Shown here piece by piece: positions 20,752-30,862 of a DNA stretch of 64,000 nt. The notes beneath the pieces were generated by a model. It ran no database searches. It saw only the letters and a program-made list of their open reading frames with translations, and was not told the DNA's origin. How positions within the stretch are numbered: position 1 is the first letter of the stretch; each line of letters starts with the position of its first letter. Position numbers and translations under genes: made by a program. Origin of the DNA: Companilactobacillus halodurans (GTDB taxonomy: Bacteria; Bacillota; Bacilli; Lactobacillales; Lactobacillaceae); the NCBI RefSeq assembly GCF_009600985.1, contig NZ_VDFP01000002.1, forward strand, positions 62,001-126,000. Direction: 5' to 3'.

Positions 20752-23607
20752 ATGGTCAAAAAAAGAATTTATACTATTGCAAAAGAAAATAGTGTTGACA
20801 ATCAAGTAGTACTCGATGCCGCAGAAAAATTAGGTATCGACGTTAAGAACCATATGTCATCAGTAGATGAAAGTGTTGAAAAGAAAATCGTAAGTAGTTT
20901 GAAAGGTAACAAGAAGCCTGCCAAACAAAACATGACTCAACAACACAGTGCACAGCATGCACCTAAATCTTCAGGTGAAAAACACGAAAGTAGTAATCAC
21001 AACTCAGGTGATCATAAGACTAAGATTAAGATTACTGCTGTAAGAAGAGATGCTAATAAGGGTAAGGGTCACTTTGACCATCGTAACAACAATCACACAT
21101 CCAACAGTAATCGTCCAAACAGCAATAATAACCACCGTCCAAACAATGGCAATAATAATAATGCCAATAATAATCGTAATGAGCGCAATAATAACAATCG
21201 TAACAACAATAACAACAACAGCAACAATAATAATAATCGCAATAATAACAACAATCGCTCAAACGATAATAGAAGAAATGACCACCGTCCATCACAATCA
21301 CGTGATAACCGCAATCGTAACAATAATAACCGACGTGATCGTTCAACTGTACAAGGACAAGCTCCACGTCCAAGACAAAGTGCAGGTAATAAGTATCTAG
21401 AACAATTTAAGACTAATATCCAAGATGCTAGTCACATTCCTAGTCACCCAACTAGAAATAACAATAATCGTTCTAACAATCGTAATAACGATAACAACCA
21501 TAAGAACAATCACCGTCCTAACAACAATGAGAACCACTTTAATAGAAACAATAACCATAACAACAATAATAACCGTAATAGCAATAATAATAACCAAAAC
21601 AGAAGACCAGGAAACAATAACAATACAGCTGCTAAGAAGGAAACTCCTAAATCAACTGTCGCTAAGGTAAATGTTCCAAAACCAGAATACAAGAAGCCAA
21701 AACCAACGAATAATAATCGTGATTTCGGTCATAAACAAAACTTGGCTAACCCATTTGGTACTCGTAAGAAGAAGAAAGCTCGCAAACGTCAACAACGTCA
21801 AAGAACTGAACCAAAGAAGCCAATGCCACAAAGAAAAGATCGTCCATTACCAGATACATTGGTTTACACCGTTGGTATGAACGCTCAAGATATTGGTAAG
21901 TTGATTCACAGAGAACCAGCTGAAATTGTTAAGAAGTTGTTCATGCTTGGTATCATGATCAACCAAAACAAGTCCTTGGATAAGGATACAATTGAACTTT
22001 TGGCAACTGATTATGGAATCGATGCTAAAGAAAAGGTTCAAGAAGATGTTGCCGATATCGACAAGTACTTCGATGCTGAAGTTAATACAACAGAAAACCT
22101 TGAAAGTCGTCCTCCAGTAGTAACAATCATGGGTCACGTTGATCATGGTAAGACAACCTTGCTTGATCACTTGAGACATACTCATGTTACTGCCGGCGAA
22201 GCTGGTGGTATCACTCAACATATCGGTGCTTACCAAGTTCGTTTAAAGGACCGCTTGATTACATTCTTGGATACTCCAGGACACGCTGCCTTTACTAACA
22301 TGCGTGCTCGTGGTGCTGATATCACTGATATCGTTATCCTAGTTGTCGCTGCTGATGATGGCGTTATGCCACAGACAGTTGAAGCTATCAACCATGCTAA
22401 GGCCGCAAATGACCCAATTATCGTAGCGATCAATAAGATTGATAAGCCAGGTGCAAATCCTGAACACGTAACTGAAGAATTGATGAAGTATGACTTAGTT
22501 CCTGAAAGTTACGGTGGCGATACGATTTTTGTTAATATTTCTGCTAAAGTCGGTACAAACATCGATGAATTGTTGGAAATGATCTTGCTTGAAGCTGATG
22601 TTTTGGAATTGAAGGCAAATCCTAAGCAAAAGGCTATCGGTACTGTTATCGAAGCTAAACTTGATAAGGGCCGTGGACCAGTTGCATCACTATTGGTACA
22701 ACAAGGTACATTGCATGTCGGAGATCCAATCGTTGTTGGTAATACCTTTGGTCGTGTCAGAACCATGACTAATTACAATGGTAAAGAAATCGACAAGGCT
22801 AAGCCTTCACAACCAATTGAGGTTACAGGTCTAAATGATGTTCCTGAATCAGCTGATAAGTTCGTTGTCTTCGACGATGAAAAGACAGCTCGTGCAGCTG
22901 GTGAAGAACGTGCTAGTCGTGCTCTTCAAAAAGAACGTCAAAATACTAACCCTGTTACACTTGACAACTTATTCGAAACAATGAAAGAAGGAGAACTTAA
23001 ACAAGTCGACGTTATTATTAAAGCCGATGTTCAAGGTTCTGCTGAAGCCATTGCCGGAAGTTTGAAGAAGATTGAAGTTAAGGGCGTTCGTGTCAATATT
23101 ATTCACCAAGCCGTTGGTGCTATTACTGAAAGTGATGTTAACTTAGCTTCTGCAAGTAACGCTATCATCATTGGATTTAATGTTCGTCCAACTGCTCAAG
23201 CTAAAGTACAAGCTAAGGATGAAAATGTTGATATCCGTCTTCACAGAGTTATCTATAAGGCTATCGATGAAGTTGAAGCTGCCATGAAGGGTATGCTTGA
23301 ACCTGTTTACGAAGAAAAAGTTATTGGTAATCTTTCAGTTCGTGAAACATACAACGCATCTAAGGTCGGAACTATTGCTGGTTGTTACGTTAACACCGGT
23401 AAGATTGAACGTGACAGTGGCGTAAGACTTGTCAGAGATGGTATTGTTATCACCGAAGGCAAGCTTGGTTCACTCAAACGCTTCAAAGATGACGTCAAAG
23501 AAGTTCGTGCTGGATTCGAATGTGGTATCACAATCGAAAACTACAACGATATTAAGATTGGTGACGAAATCGAAGCTTACGTAATGGAACAAGTTCCAGT
23601 TAAATAA
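20752..23607 (+). CDS. infB: Translation initiation factor IF-2 with very Asn-rich N-terminal region
   Basis: IF2 is the GTPase that brings initiator tRNA to the 30S subunit. Order: a small N-terminal helix domain (1-50), a long low-complexity stretch of Asn/Arg/His (about 110-290, with runs of 4-6 Asn), a basic linker, a second IF2N domain (about 370-420), the G domain with GHVDHGKTT near 460-468, TPGHAAF and NKID, then domains II-IV. 951 residues. The Asn-rich part is in frame and free of stops; it replaces the Ala/Glu/Arg-rich linker common in other lactic acid bacteria. Last gene of its operon, followed by a terminator. Confidence 0.98.
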   Translation: MVKKRIYTIAKENSVDNQVVLDAAEKLGIDVKNHMSSVDESVEKKIVSSLKGNKKPAKQNMTQQHSAQHAPKSSGEKHESSNHNSGDHKTKIKITAVRRDANKGKGHFDHRNNNHTSNSNRPNSNNNHRPNNGNNNNANNNRNERNNNNRNNNNNNSNNNNNRNNNNNRSNDNRRNDHRPSQSRDNRNRNNNNRRDRSTVQGQAPRPRQSAGNKYLEQFKTNIQDASHIPSHPTRNNNNRSNNRNNDNNHKNNHRPNNNENHFNRNNNHNNNNNRNSNNNNQNRRPGNNNNTAAKKETPKSTVAKVNVPKPEYKKPKPTNNNRDFGHKQNLANPFGTRKKKKARKRQQRQRTEPKKPMPQRKDRPLPDTLVYTVGMNAQDIGKLIHREPAEIVKKLFMLGIMINQNKSLDKDTIELLATDYGIDAKEKVQEDVADIDKYFDAEVNTTENLESRPPVVTIMGHVDHGKTTLLDHLRHTHVTAGEAGGITQHIGAYQVRLKDRLITFLDTPGHAAFTNMRARGADITDIVILVVAADDGVMPQTVEAINHAKAANDPIIVAINKIDKPGANPEHVTEELMKYDLVPESYGGDTIFVNISAKVGTNIDELLEMILLEADVLELKANPKQKAIGTVIEAKLDKGRGPVASLLVQQGTLHVGDPIVVGNTFGRVRTMTNYNGKEIDKAKPSQPIEVTGLNDVPESADKFVVFDDEKTARAAGEERASRALQKERQNTNPVTLDNLFETMKEGELKQVDVIIKADVQGSAEAIAGSLKKIEVKGVRVNIIHQAVGAITESDVNLASASNAIIIGFNVRPTAQAKVQAKDENVDIRLHRVIYKAIDEVEAAMKGMLEPVYEEKVIGNLSVRETYNASKVGTIAGCYVNTGKIERDSGVRLVRDGIVITEGKLGSLKRFKDDVKEVRAGFECGITIENYNDIKIGDEIEAYVMEQVPVK

Positions 23608-23620
23608 AGCTAATAAATCA

Positions 23621-23667
23621 AATAAAGCCATTATGTTTTAAAAAACATTTTGACTTTATTTTTTTGA
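23621..23667 (+). terminator. Rho-independent terminator after infB
   Basis: AATAAAGCCA...ATGTTTT pairs with AACATTTTGACTTTATT (a few mismatches) and is followed by seven T. It closes the rimP-infB operon. Confidence 0.75.
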
Positions 23668-23708
23668 AATCAATTCCAATTTGGAAGAAAAGATTTTCAG
23701 CTTGAATG

Positions 23709-23717
23709 TGATATAAT
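23709..23717 (+). promoter_or_regulatory. Extended -10 promoter upstream of rbfA
   Basis: TG-A-TATAAT (23709-23717) is an extended -10; no good -35 at 17 bases, as is common for this class. rbfA therefore has its own promoter after the infB terminator. Confidence 0.55.
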
Positions 23718-23797
23718 CAAGCAGTGATGAATAAAAAAGCGACAAGTAAACTATTGAGTTTTCAAATAGTAATAAAAAGTATTAATGGAGGTACAAC

Positions 23798-24157
23798 ATG
23801 GTAAAGCATCGTATTGGTCGTGTTGAACAAGAGATTCAAAAAGAAGTCAACGAGATTCTTTTAAAACGAGTTCGTGATCCACGAGTTCAAGGTGTGACGG
23901 TTACTGGTGTTGAGATGACAGGGGACTTGCAACAAGCAACTATCTATTACAGTATCCTTTCTGAAAAAGCTAGCGACGTTGAAAAGACACAAGCAGGTTT
24001 AGATAAAGCCACTGGACTTATTAGACGTGAATTAGGTCAAAATCTAACTTTGTTTAAGGTTCCTGAACTTGAATTTAAACAAGATCAATCTGTTCGTTAT
24101 GGTGAAAAGATTGATAAGTTGATTGCTAAGTTACATCAAGACGAAGCAAATCGTTAA
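23798..24157 (+). CDS. rbfA: Ribosome-binding factor A
   Basis: RbfA is a KH-fold factor for 16S 5'-end maturation and cold adaptation. The 119 residues match the family: [17 protein letters not shown] at the start, [20 protein letters not shown] in the middle and the [19 protein letters not shown] end. The start follows TGGAGG. It is flanked by terminators on both sides, so it appears to be a single-gene unit here, rather than cotranscribed with truB as is common. Confidence 0.96.
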   Translation: MVKHRIGRVEQEIQKEVNEILLKRVRDPRVQGVTVTGVEMTGDLQQATIYYSILSEKASDVEKTQAGLDKATGLIRRELGQNLTLFKVPELEFKQDQSVRYGEKIDKLIAKLHQDEANR

Positions 24158-24182
24158 TTTCTAAGTCTTAAATTGAACAAAG

Positions 24183-24218
24183 ATACTACTAATTTCCTTA
24201 GGGGTTAGTAGTATTTTT
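24183..24218 (+). terminator. Rho-independent terminator after rbfA
   Basis: ATACTACTAA pairs perfectly with TTAGTAGTAT around an 12-nt loop that itself can close CC/GG; TTTTT follows. Confidence 0.88.
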
Positions 24219-24545
24219 AGTATTATGTAGATTTTGGTTAGTGCGTCATGCCGGACTAGATAGTGGTTATGTTTTTGATTGGTAATCGCTTGGAATAAGC
24301 AATATGTGACGTTATCTGGTCGGTAGTGACAGTTTTGTGGATGCTCAGTACAAGGTTATGGAATTAATTTTAGGTTGTGTCCAGTACGTTTCAGCGTCCA
24401 TAAAGTAGAATGGACTAGTATTAACCTAACTTAAGAAAGCACCTAATTTGACATTGCTAGTTTACTTTTAGAGAAGAATATCTTCCTATTGTTAAAAAAG
24501 ACTAGTAAAATTGTCTATGATATTATCACGAGATGGAGATTTAAT
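24219..24545 (+). other. Unassigned intergenic segment between rbfA and truB (about 330 nt)
   Basis: No coding frame is convincing on either strand. It contains a hairpin GTCCAT/ATGGAC (24399-24418 area), a weaker long-range pairing of CCGGACTAGATA with TATCTGGTCGG, three copies of GACTAGT-like octamers, a consensus-like TTGACA at 24448-24453 without a clear -10, and GAAGA-ATA-TCTTC near 24473. It may hold a structured RNA, a truB leader, or the remains of a lost gene. Confidence 0.4.
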
Positions 24546-25454
24546 ATGGACGGAGTAATTCCATTAAATAAAGAAATTGGTCAAACAAGTTCTGATTATG
24601 TTTATAAATTAAGAAAAATATTGTATACGAAAAAAATTGGCCACACAGGAACACTGGATCCTTTGGTCGATGGAGTTTTGCCAATTTGTGTCGGACAAGC
24701 GACTAAATTAGTGAATACTTTAACGGGGACGCCGAAAGAATACGACGGGGAAATCACTTTAGGTAAGTCAACGACCACTGAAGACCGGGAAGGCGAAACA
24801 GTAAAAGAGCATAAGTTGACGCAGCCATTTACAAAGGAACAATTACAAGAGACTTTTGCCAAAATGACAGGTGATATTAAACAGATTCCACCAATGTTTT
24901 CGGCCGTCAAAGTCAAGGGTAAGAAACTGTACGAATATGCACGCGCAGGTATTGAAGTTGAACGTCCAGTGCGAGAAATCCATATCTATGATTTTCAAAT
25001 GGTCGGTGAACCGGAATTCGATGAAGCAACTGGTTATCAAAAAATCAAGTTTCACGTCCGCTGTTCCAAAGGGACTTATGTCCGGACTTTAGCAGTTGAA
25101 TTCGGCCGAATACTTGATATGCCGGCCTTTATGTCACAATTGACTCGTGTTAAGAGTGCTGGCTTCAAACTATCAGAGACCTTTACCTTAGGCCAAATCA
25201 GAGAAATGATGGACAATAATGATCACAGCTTTTTGAAGACAATCGACGAAGTCCTAAAAGACGTTCCTAGTCATGAATTGACAGATGAAGAGTGGGAAGT
25301 CCGCGTCTTGCACGGTGGCTTTTTAGAAAAAATTGATTCAGATAAAACAAAGCAGCTACGTGTCACACGTCAAGGTATAACTAAGGCTCTTTACAAGTAT
25401 GATAAAGTAAGGGATATGTGGATTCCTGATTTAATGTTATTGAACAATAAGTAA
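24546..25454 (+). CDS. truB: tRNA pseudouridine(55) synthase
   Basis: TruB makes pseudouridine 55 in the T-loop of tRNAs. The catalytic aspartate lies in GHTGTLDPLVDGVLP near residue 38-45, after the N-terminal DGVIPLNKEIGQTSSDYV; RCSKGTYVRTLAVEFG is the second conserved block. 302 residues from ATG 24546, which has GGAG 7 bases upstream; an in-frame TTG at 24489 would add 19 residues without family support. It is followed by ribF after 12 bases, the standard pair. Confidence 0.96.
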   Translation: MDGVIPLNKEIGQTSSDYVYKLRKILYTKKIGHTGTLDPLVDGVLPICVGQATKLVNTLTGTPKEYDGEITLGKSTTTEDREGETVKEHKLTQPFTKEQLQETFAKMTGDIKQIPPMFSAVKVKGKKLYEYARAGIEVERPVREIHIYDFQMVGEPEFDEATGYQKIKFHVRCSKGTYVRTLAVEFGRILDMPAFMSQLTRVKSAGFKLSETFTLGQIREMMDNNDHSFLKTIDEVLKDVPSHELTDEEWEVRVLHGGFLEKIDSDKTKQLRVTRQGITKALYKYDKVRDMWIPDLMLLNNK

Positions 25455-25466
25455 AAGAGGGTAAAA

Positions 25467-26393
25467 ATGCAGATTATAAACGTAGAGCATCCGTTGCAAG
25501 AAAAGCAACGTCCGCTTGAAGATACAGTTTTAATCATGGGCTTTTTTGATGGCGTTCATCTGGGTCATCAAAAAGTTATTAAAACTGGAGTCGAATTGGC
25601 TAAGGAACATAACCTAAAGTCCATCCTCTTAACGTTTGATCGTTCACCAAGAACGGTTTATCAACATGAAAAGAATTTTAAGTATTTATCGACGCCAAAG
25701 CGAAAAGCTGAGTTGGTTGAAAAATTAGGAGTCGATTATCTATATTTTGTTAAATTCAGTGAAGCGTTTGCTAAATTAAAACCACAAGAATTCGTTGACC
25801 AATATATGATTGATTTAAAGGCCAAATATGTTGTCGCAGGTTTTGATTATACTTATGGGAAAAAAGATATTGCCAATATGGCTAATTTGCCAAATTATGC
25901 CCGCAATAGTTTTGAAACTGTGACGGTTCCTGAACAGTTGATCAATAATCAAAAGATTGGTTCAAGTGCCATCAAGAGATTCATTACTAGCGATAAAATT
26001 GCAATGGCCAATGAATTTTTAGGTTACAATTACCAAAATCAGGGAACTGTAATTCACGGACTGCAAAGGGGCAGGACCTTAGGCTTTCCGACAGCTAATA
26101 TTGCTGTTGATGGCGACCAAGTTCTGCCTTCAATTGGGGTTTATGCGACGAGAATCAAGGTTGACGGCGTTTGGTATAAATCGATGACTTCTGTTGGCTA
26201 CAATGTAACCTTTAAAGAAAATACGGGAATAACTGTTGAAACCAATATTTTTGGCTTTGATCGTGATATTTATGGAAAACACGTGAGTGTAGAGTGGGTC
26301 AAATACTTACGTGGTGAAATCAAATTCTCTGGAGCAGAAGGTTTGATTGCACAATTAGAATTAGACAAGAAAAATTCAATTGAAATTCTATAA
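25467..26393 (+). CDS. ribF: Bifunctional riboflavin kinase / FAD synthetase
   Basis: RibF makes FMN and FAD from riboflavin. The N-terminal adenylyltransferase domain shows MGFFDGVHLGHQKVI (HxGH nucleotidyl-transferase box) and VVAGFDYTYG; the C-terminal kinase domain shows GRTLGFPTANI and the ETNIFGFDRDIYG end. 308 residues. Start ATG follows AGAGGG. It ends at a terminator shared with the convergent gene at 26414. Confidence 0.97.
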   Translation: MQIINVEHPLQEKQRPLEDTVLIMGFFDGVHLGHQKVIKTGVELAKEHNLKSILLTFDRSPRTVYQHEKNFKYLSTPKRKAELVEKLGVDYLYFVKFSEAFAKLKPQEFVDQYMIDLKAKYVVAGFDYTYGKKDIANMANLPNYARNSFETVTVPEQLINNQKIGSSAIKRFITSDKIAMANEFLGYNYQNQGTVIHGLQRGRTLGFPTANIAVDGDQVLPSIGVYATRIKVDGVWYKSMTSVGYNVTFKENTGITVETNIFGFDRDIYGKHVSVEWVKYLRGEIKFSGAEGLIAQLELDKKNSIEIL

Positions 26394-26442
26394 AAAAAGG
26401 AAACAAGGATAAATTATTGATTATCATCCGAGTTTCCTTTTT
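26394..26442. terminator. Bidirectional terminator between ribF and the convergent hypothetical gene
   Basis: AAAAAGGAAAC (26394-26404) pairs with GTTTCCTTTTT (26432-26442); an inner GGAT/ATCC extends the fold. It overlaps the last nine codons of the minus-strand gene, so that gene ends inside the hairpin. Confidence 0.75.
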
Positions 26443-26956
26443 GATTGTTGTCTGAATTTTTAAAAGTAAGTTTGCCGTAAACGACGGGATGCAGCTGTTC
26501 GATTATTCGATCCTGTTTATCGAGCTTTCTTAACAGTGATTTCAGGTTAGGATCGTCTTGTGCCAATTTTTCGATTTCCTTGCGTTTTTTGATTCTTTGA
26601 TAAGCGTCGTCAAGTTCTTCAGCAATTGTTTCACGCTTTCTAAGTTGCGTATACACTTCTTTAGAATATTCCTCAACTTGGTAAATCTGTTCTTGAGGGA
26701 TGACGGCTAAAATTGGCTTTTTAGCGAATTCTAATCCAGCTTGATAATCGACATTAGTTACGACTGCGCAGACCACAGGCGTTTGATTATAACCACTATT
26801 AGGTACGATTACGAGATCATCAACGTGAACTTTAAAACCGGTACTGATATAGGCATAGGTTTTGCCAGCTGTTAATGAAAGTAAACTTGGTGTTTCAATT
26901 AAATCTTGATAATCTGAAGTAGTCAAAAATTTGACGCCAATGATTTGATTTTTCAA
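26414..26956 (-). CDS. Hypothetical protein with C-terminal charged helical region
   Basis: I do not recognise this family. The product (180 residues from TTG 26956) has an N-terminal beta-rich part (about 1-95: GVKFLTTSDYQDL, YAYISTGFKVHVDDLVIVP, VVCAVVTNVDY) and a C-terminal part rich in Lys/Glu/Arg that is probably a long helix (ETIAEELDDAYQRIKKRKEIEKL in two turns), ending in an Asn/Gln/Asp tail. No signal peptide or membrane helix, so cytoplasmic. I chose TTG because AGAGG lies 9 bases upstream; an ATG at 26998 would add 14 residues with a weak site. It lies divergent from hrcA, 180 bases away. Confidence 0.75.
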   Translation of the reverse strand: MKNQIIGVKFLTTSDYQDLIETPSLLSLTAGKTYAYISTGFKVHVDDLVIVPNSGYNQTPVVCAVVTNVDYQAGLEFAKKPILAVIPQEQIYQVEEYSKEVYTQLRKRETIAEELDDAYQRIKKRKEIEKLAQDDPNLKSLLRKLDKQDRIIEQLHPVVYGKLTFKNSDNNQKGNSDDNQ

Positions 26957-27055
26957 TATTTTGAACCTCTCTAATCGATTTTTACTTCTGAATATCATTA
27001 TAAACTCTTGTTTAAAATAAAAATGGAAATAATTTTGAAAAATAAGCTTGCATAC

Positions 27056-27084
27056 TTGACACTAATAGGATAGATTGTTATATT
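27056..27084 (+). promoter_or_regulatory. Sigma-A promoter of the hrcA-grpE-dnaK-dnaJ operon
   Basis: Perfect -35 TTGACA (27056-27061), a 17-base spacer and -10 TATATT (27079-27084). The predicted start of transcription falls right at the CIRCE operator. Confidence 0.93.
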
Positions 27085-27092
27085 TTACATTG

Positions 27093-27119
27093 TTAGCACT
27101 TAGGTATGAATAGTGCTAA
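27093..27119 (+). promoter_or_regulatory. CIRCE operator (HrcA-binding site)
   Basis: TTAGCACTT, a 9-base spacer, then TAGTGCTAA. The arms match over 8 of 9 positions, and the 9-9-9 layout is the CIRCE signature. It overlaps +1 of the hrcA operon, the expected place for repression by HrcA. Confidence 0.96.
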
Positions 27120-27135
27120 AAAGGAGGACGGTATA

Positions 27136-28182
27136 ATGCTATCACAACGTCAAGATGCAATCTTGAGAGAAGTCGTGCGCATATTTACAGATACCGGCCA
27201 GCCGGTTGGTTCGAAGACATTGATGAATGAATTACCGTTCCATGTAAGTTCTGCGACAATCAGAAATGAAATGGCAGTTCTTGAAGAAGTGGGCTATCTC
27301 GAGAAAACTCATCTTTCTTCAGGAAGAATTCCTTCAGCGATGGGATACCGCTATTATCTTGATAATTTGGTGCAACCAACTAGTGTACCGCAAGATATTG
27401 CACAAAGAATCGATGAGGACTTTGGGAAAACTTATCATCAAATCGGTGATATCATTGAACAATCCGCAAAGATTCTGTCTCATCTTACAAGTTATACAGC
27501 AATCACCTTGGGTCCAGAGAGCAGTTCGATTCTCTTAACGGGATTTAGAATCGTGCCTTTGAATCCACACCAACTTATGGCAATCATTGTCACAAGTGAT
27601 AATAATGTTGAGAATAATATTTATACAATTGATGATGATTTTGATACTTCACTGATTGAAAAAATCGTCAATATCGTTAATGACAAATTGGTTGGACAAC
27701 CCTTGCCAAAAGTTATTAGGATGTTGCATAACGATGTTCCAGCAATTCTTTCCGAGTACATGTACTCAACTAGCGGTCTGTTAGATATGATGGATCAACT
27801 GTTTAAGAAAGCTGGCTCAGAGAAGTATTACGTCGATGGGCAATTGAACCTGTTAAATTACGCTAACAATGATGATCTATCGCAAGTTCAGTCGTTATTC
27901 TCGATTATCAATCAAAGTAATGATTTAAGAAAGTTATTGGACCCAAGTATTAGTGATGACGGCATCAAAGTTCGTCTCGGTAGTGAATTAGGTAGCGATG
28001 CTTTAAAGAATTATAGTATCATTACAGCGAACTACGATGTTGGTCACCATGGTAAAGGTGTAATTGCGTTACTTGGTCCGACAACAATGCATTATTCACA
28101 ACTGATTGGATTGTTAGGAGAATTCAGAGTTGAATTAGCCAAACGATTGATTGACTATTACTCAAGGTATGATGATTCTTGA
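27136..28182 (+). CDS. hrcA: Heat-inducible transcription repressor HrcA
   Basis: HrcA represses class I heat-shock genes by binding CIRCE. The 348 residues begin with LSQRQDAILREVVRIFTDTG (winged-helix), then TLMNELPFHVSSATIRNEM, the recognition-helix segment, and HLSSGRIPSAMGYRYYLD. The C-terminal GAF-like domain is full length. ATG 27136 has AAAGGAGG upstream; an extra in-frame 10 codons from 27106 would begin inside the CIRCE. First gene of hrcA-grpE-dnaK-dnaJ and subject to its own repression. Confidence 0.98.
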   Translation: MLSQRQDAILREVVRIFTDTGQPVGSKTLMNELPFHVSSATIRNEMAVLEEVGYLEKTHLSSGRIPSAMGYRYYLDNLVQPTSVPQDIAQRIDEDFGKTYHQIGDIIEQSAKILSHLTSYTAITLGPESSSILLTGFRIVPLNPHQLMAIIVTSDNNVENNIYTIDDDFDTSLIEKIVNIVNDKLVGQPLPKVIRMLHNDVPAILSEYMYSTSGLLDMMDQLFKKAGSEKYYVDGQLNLLNYANNDDLSQVQSLFSIINQSNDLRKLLDPSISDDGIKVRLGSELGSDALKNYSIITANYDVGHHGKGVIALLGPTTMHYSQLIGLLGEFRVELAKRLIDYYSRYDDS

Positions 28183-28197
28183 AATTAGGAGGAAGCA

Positions 28198-28812
28198 ATG
28201 GCAGATAAAGAAAAAAATCAAGATTTGAAGTCAAAAGAAACTGCAGAAAAGTCTACTGCAAAAGATACAGCAGAAAAAACAGCTGCAAAGGATACTTCAA
28301 AGACTGATAAGGCAACTGAGAAATCAGCTAAGAAAGAAAATGCTCATCAAGATCCTAAGGATCAAGAGATAAAAGATCTGAAGGCAAAGAATGGGGATTT
28401 GGAAGATAAATTCTTAAGAAGCCAAGCTGAAATTCAAAATATGAATAATCGTCATAAGAAAGAAGTTGCTGGCATTCTGAAGTATGACGGTCAAAAATTG
28501 GCAACTGAAATTCTTCCAGTGATCGATAATCTTGAACGTGCCCTAGATGTTAAAGCTGATGATGAATCTAGCAAGCAACTAAAGAAGGGTATCGAAATGG
28601 TGCAACAACATATGATGAAAGCTCTCAAAGATAATCATGTGACTGTAATCGATAATGCTGGTGAAAAATTTGACCCAGCATCAAGTCAAGCCGTTCAAAC
28701 TGTTCCCGCTGATGACAAACATCAAAAGGATACAGTCGTTCAAGTTTTGCAAAAGGGTTATAAATTAGAAGATCGTGTGCTTCGTCCAGCAATGGTCGTT
28801 GTAGCACAATAA
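28198..28812 (+). CDS. grpE: Nucleotide exchange factor GrpE
   Basis: GrpE releases ADP from DnaK. The 204-residue protein has a disordered N-terminus of about 60 residues rich in Lys, Ala, Thr and Asp, a coiled-coil stalk ([19 protein letters not shown], then [12 protein letters not shown]) and the C-terminal beta-wing with [22 protein letters not shown] and [19 protein letters not shown]. Start follows TTAGGAGG. It follows hrcA by 15 bases. Confidence 0.97.
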   Translation: MADKEKNQDLKSKETAEKSTAKDTAEKTAAKDTSKTDKATEKSAKKENAHQDPKDQEIKDLKAKNGDLEDKFLRSQAEIQNMNNRHKKEVAGILKYDGQKLATEILPVIDNLERALDVKADDESSKQLKKGIEMVQQHMMKALKDNHVTVIDNAGEKFDPASSQAVQTVPADDKHQKDTVVQVLQKGYKLEDRVLRPAMVVVAQ

Positions 28813-28859
28813 TAAAGTTAATAAATTTAATAATATAAAATTAAAAGAGGTTTAGGTTT

Positions 28860-30725
28860 ATGTCAAAAGTTATTGGTATTGATTTAGGTACTACAAACTC
28901 TGCTGTAGCCGTTCTTGAAGGTGGCTCTCCAAAGATTATCACTAATCCAGAAGGCGCAAGAACAACTCCTTCAGTTGTTGCTTTCAAAGATGGTGAAATC
29001 CAAGTTGGTGAAGTTGCTAAGAGACAAGCTATCACAAATCCTGATACAATTTCATCTATCAAGCGTCACATGGGTGAAGCAGATTACAAAGTTACTGTAG
29101 CTGGTAAATCATATACGCCACAAGAAATTTCAGCATTCATCTTGCAACATATCAAGAAGTTCTCAGAAGATTATCTTGGTGAAAAAGTTACAGATGCTGT
29201 TATCACAGTTCCTGCATACTTCAACGATTCACAAAGACAAGCTACTAAGGATGCTGGTAAGATTGCTGGTCTAAACGTTCAACGTATCGTTAACGAACCA
29301 ACAGCTTCAGCACTTGCTTATGGTCTTGATAATGACAAGGGTGACGAAAAAGTTCTTGTTTATGACCTTGGTGGTGGTACATTTGATGTTTCTATCCTTC
29401 AATTAGGTGACGGAGTCTTCGAAGTACTTTCAACAAATGGTGATACACATCTTGGTGGTGATGACTTTGACCAAAAGATCATCGACTGGCTAGTTGCTCA
29501 ATTCAAGGCTAAGAATGGCGTTGACTTGAGTCAAGACAAGATGGCATTGCAAAGATTAAAGGATGCTGCTGAAAAAGCTAAGAAGGACTTGTCAGGTGTT
29601 GCTCAAACATCAATCAGTCTTCCATTTATCTCATCTGGCGACAATGGCCCACTTCACTTGGAAGAAACTTTGACACGTGCTAAGTTCGATGAATTAACAT
29701 CAGATCTTGTTGAAAGAACTAAGGTCCCAGTTGACAGTGCTCTTAAAGATGCCAACTTAACAAACGCTGATGTCGACAAGGTTATCTTAAACGGTGGTTC
29801 AACACGTATTCCTGCTGTTCAAGATGCTGTTGCTAAGTGGACTGGCAAGACACCAGATCACTCAATCAACCCTGATGAAGCTGTTGCTTTAGGTGCTGCT
29901 ATCCAAGGTGGTGTTATCTCTGGTGATGTTAAAGACGTTGTTCTACTTGATGTCACACCACTTTCATTAGGTATTGAAACAATGGGTGGAGTATTCACTA
30001 AGTTAATCGATAGAAATACTACAATTCCAACAAGCAAGTCACAAGTCTTCTCAACTGCTGCTGATAACCAAAATGCTGTTGATATTCACGTCTTACAAGG
30101 TGAACGTCCAATGGCTGCAGATAACAAGACCTTAGGTCGTTTCCAATTGACAGATATTCCTGCTGCACCTCGTGGCGTACCACAAATCCAAGTTACATTC
30201 GATATTGATAAGAATGGTATCGTTAATGTTTCTGCTAAGGATATGGGTACCAACAAGGAACAAAAGATTACTATCAAGAGTTCATCAGGCTTGAGCGATG
30301 AAGAAATCGACAAGATGATGAAAGAAGCTAAGGAAAACGAAGAAGAAGATAACAAGCGTAAGGAAGAAGTCGATGTTAAAAATGATGTTGAACAAACATT
30401 GTTCGCAACTGATAAGACTCTAAAAGACGTTAAGGGTAAGGTTTCTGACGATGAAATCAAGAAAGCTCAAGATGCTCGTGACGCTTTGAAGAAAGCTCAA
30501 GACTCTGGCGATCTTGAAGACATGAAGAAGAAACGTGACGATTTGAATAAGATCGTTCAAGACTTATCTGTAAAACTTTATCAACAAGCTCAACAAGCAC
30601 AACAAAAAGCTGGCGGCGACAAAGACGCAACTGGCAAGGACTCAACTGATGGCAAGAAGTCAGGCGACGACAATACCGTTGATGGCGACTTCTCAGAAGT
30701 AGATCCTGATAAAGATAAGAAATAA
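28860..30725 (+). CDS. dnaK: Chaperone protein DnaK (Hsp70)
   Basis: ATP-driven folding chaperone. The 621 residues show the N-terminal ATPase marks [28 protein letters not shown] and [14 protein letters not shown], the interdomain linker with [12 protein letters not shown], and a substrate domain. The C-terminal lid ends in an acidic tail ([15 protein letters not shown]). Codon use is biased toward a few highly used codons, as expected of an abundant protein. Third gene of the CIRCE operon, 47 bases after grpE. Confidence 0.99.
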   Translation: MSKVIGIDLGTTNSAVAVLEGGSPKIITNPEGARTTPSVVAFKDGEIQVGEVAKRQAITNPDTISSIKRHMGEADYKVTVAGKSYTPQEISAFILQHIKKFSEDYLGEKVTDAVITVPAYFNDSQRQATKDAGKIAGLNVQRIVNEPTASALAYGLDNDKGDEKVLVYDLGGGTFDVSILQLGDGVFEVLSTNGDTHLGGDDFDQKIIDWLVAQFKAKNGVDLSQDKMALQRLKDAAEKAKKDLSGVAQTSISLPFISSGDNGPLHLEETLTRAKFDELTSDLVERTKVPVDSALKDANLTNADVDKVILNGGSTRIPAVQDAVAKWTGKTPDHSINPDEAVALGAAIQGGVISGDVKDVVLLDVTPLSLGIETMGGVFTKLIDRNTTIPTSKSQVFSTAADNQNAVDIHVLQGERPMAADNKTLGRFQLTDIPAAPRGVPQIQVTFDIDKNGIVNVSAKDMGTNKEQKITIKSSSGLSDEEIDKMMKEAKENEEEDNKRKEEVDVKNDVEQTLFATDKTLKDVKGKVSDDEIKKAQDARDALKKAQDSGDLEDMKKKRDDLNKIVQDLSVKLYQQAQQAQQKAGGDKDATGKDSTDGKKSGDDNTVDGDFSEVDPDKDKK

Positions 30726-30748
30726 TCAAAATTATTAATTATTGTGAT

Positions 30749-30811
30749 AAAGAGCAGTGGTTTAATTACTAAAGCCAGTTATGGTATAGTAAAATAATAA
30801 CTGCTCTTTTG
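30749..30811 (+). terminator. Hairpin between dnaK and dnaJ, partial terminator
   Basis: AAAGAGCAGT (30749-30758) pairs perfectly with ACTGCTCTTT (30800-30809), TT follows. The 41-nt loop carries an extended -10-like TGGTATAGT near 30783-30790, so dnaJ may also be read from a separate promoter placed within the loop. Confidence 0.6.
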
Positions 30812-30862
30812 AGCGTTAAAAAGGAATAGGACAAAAATGTCCTGTCACATAAAGGTGATTTA

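Noticed and set aside
21100-21600. Repeat-like DNA that could be taken for a tandem repeat or CRISPR array
   Set aside because: Units are irregular trinucleotides in frame with an Asn-rich protein; no constant repeat-spacer pattern.
21050-21692. Several long alternative-frame reading frames (both strands) rich in Ile/Thr or Tyr/Leu within infB
   Set aside because: They are by-products of the AAC/AAT-rich Asn repeat; the infB frame is continuous and has all IF2 motifs.
24340-24430. Minus-strand fragment containing MDAETYWTQPKINSITLY in the rbfA-truB gap
   Set aside because: Interrupted by stops on both sides and not recognisable; not enough to call a pseudogene.
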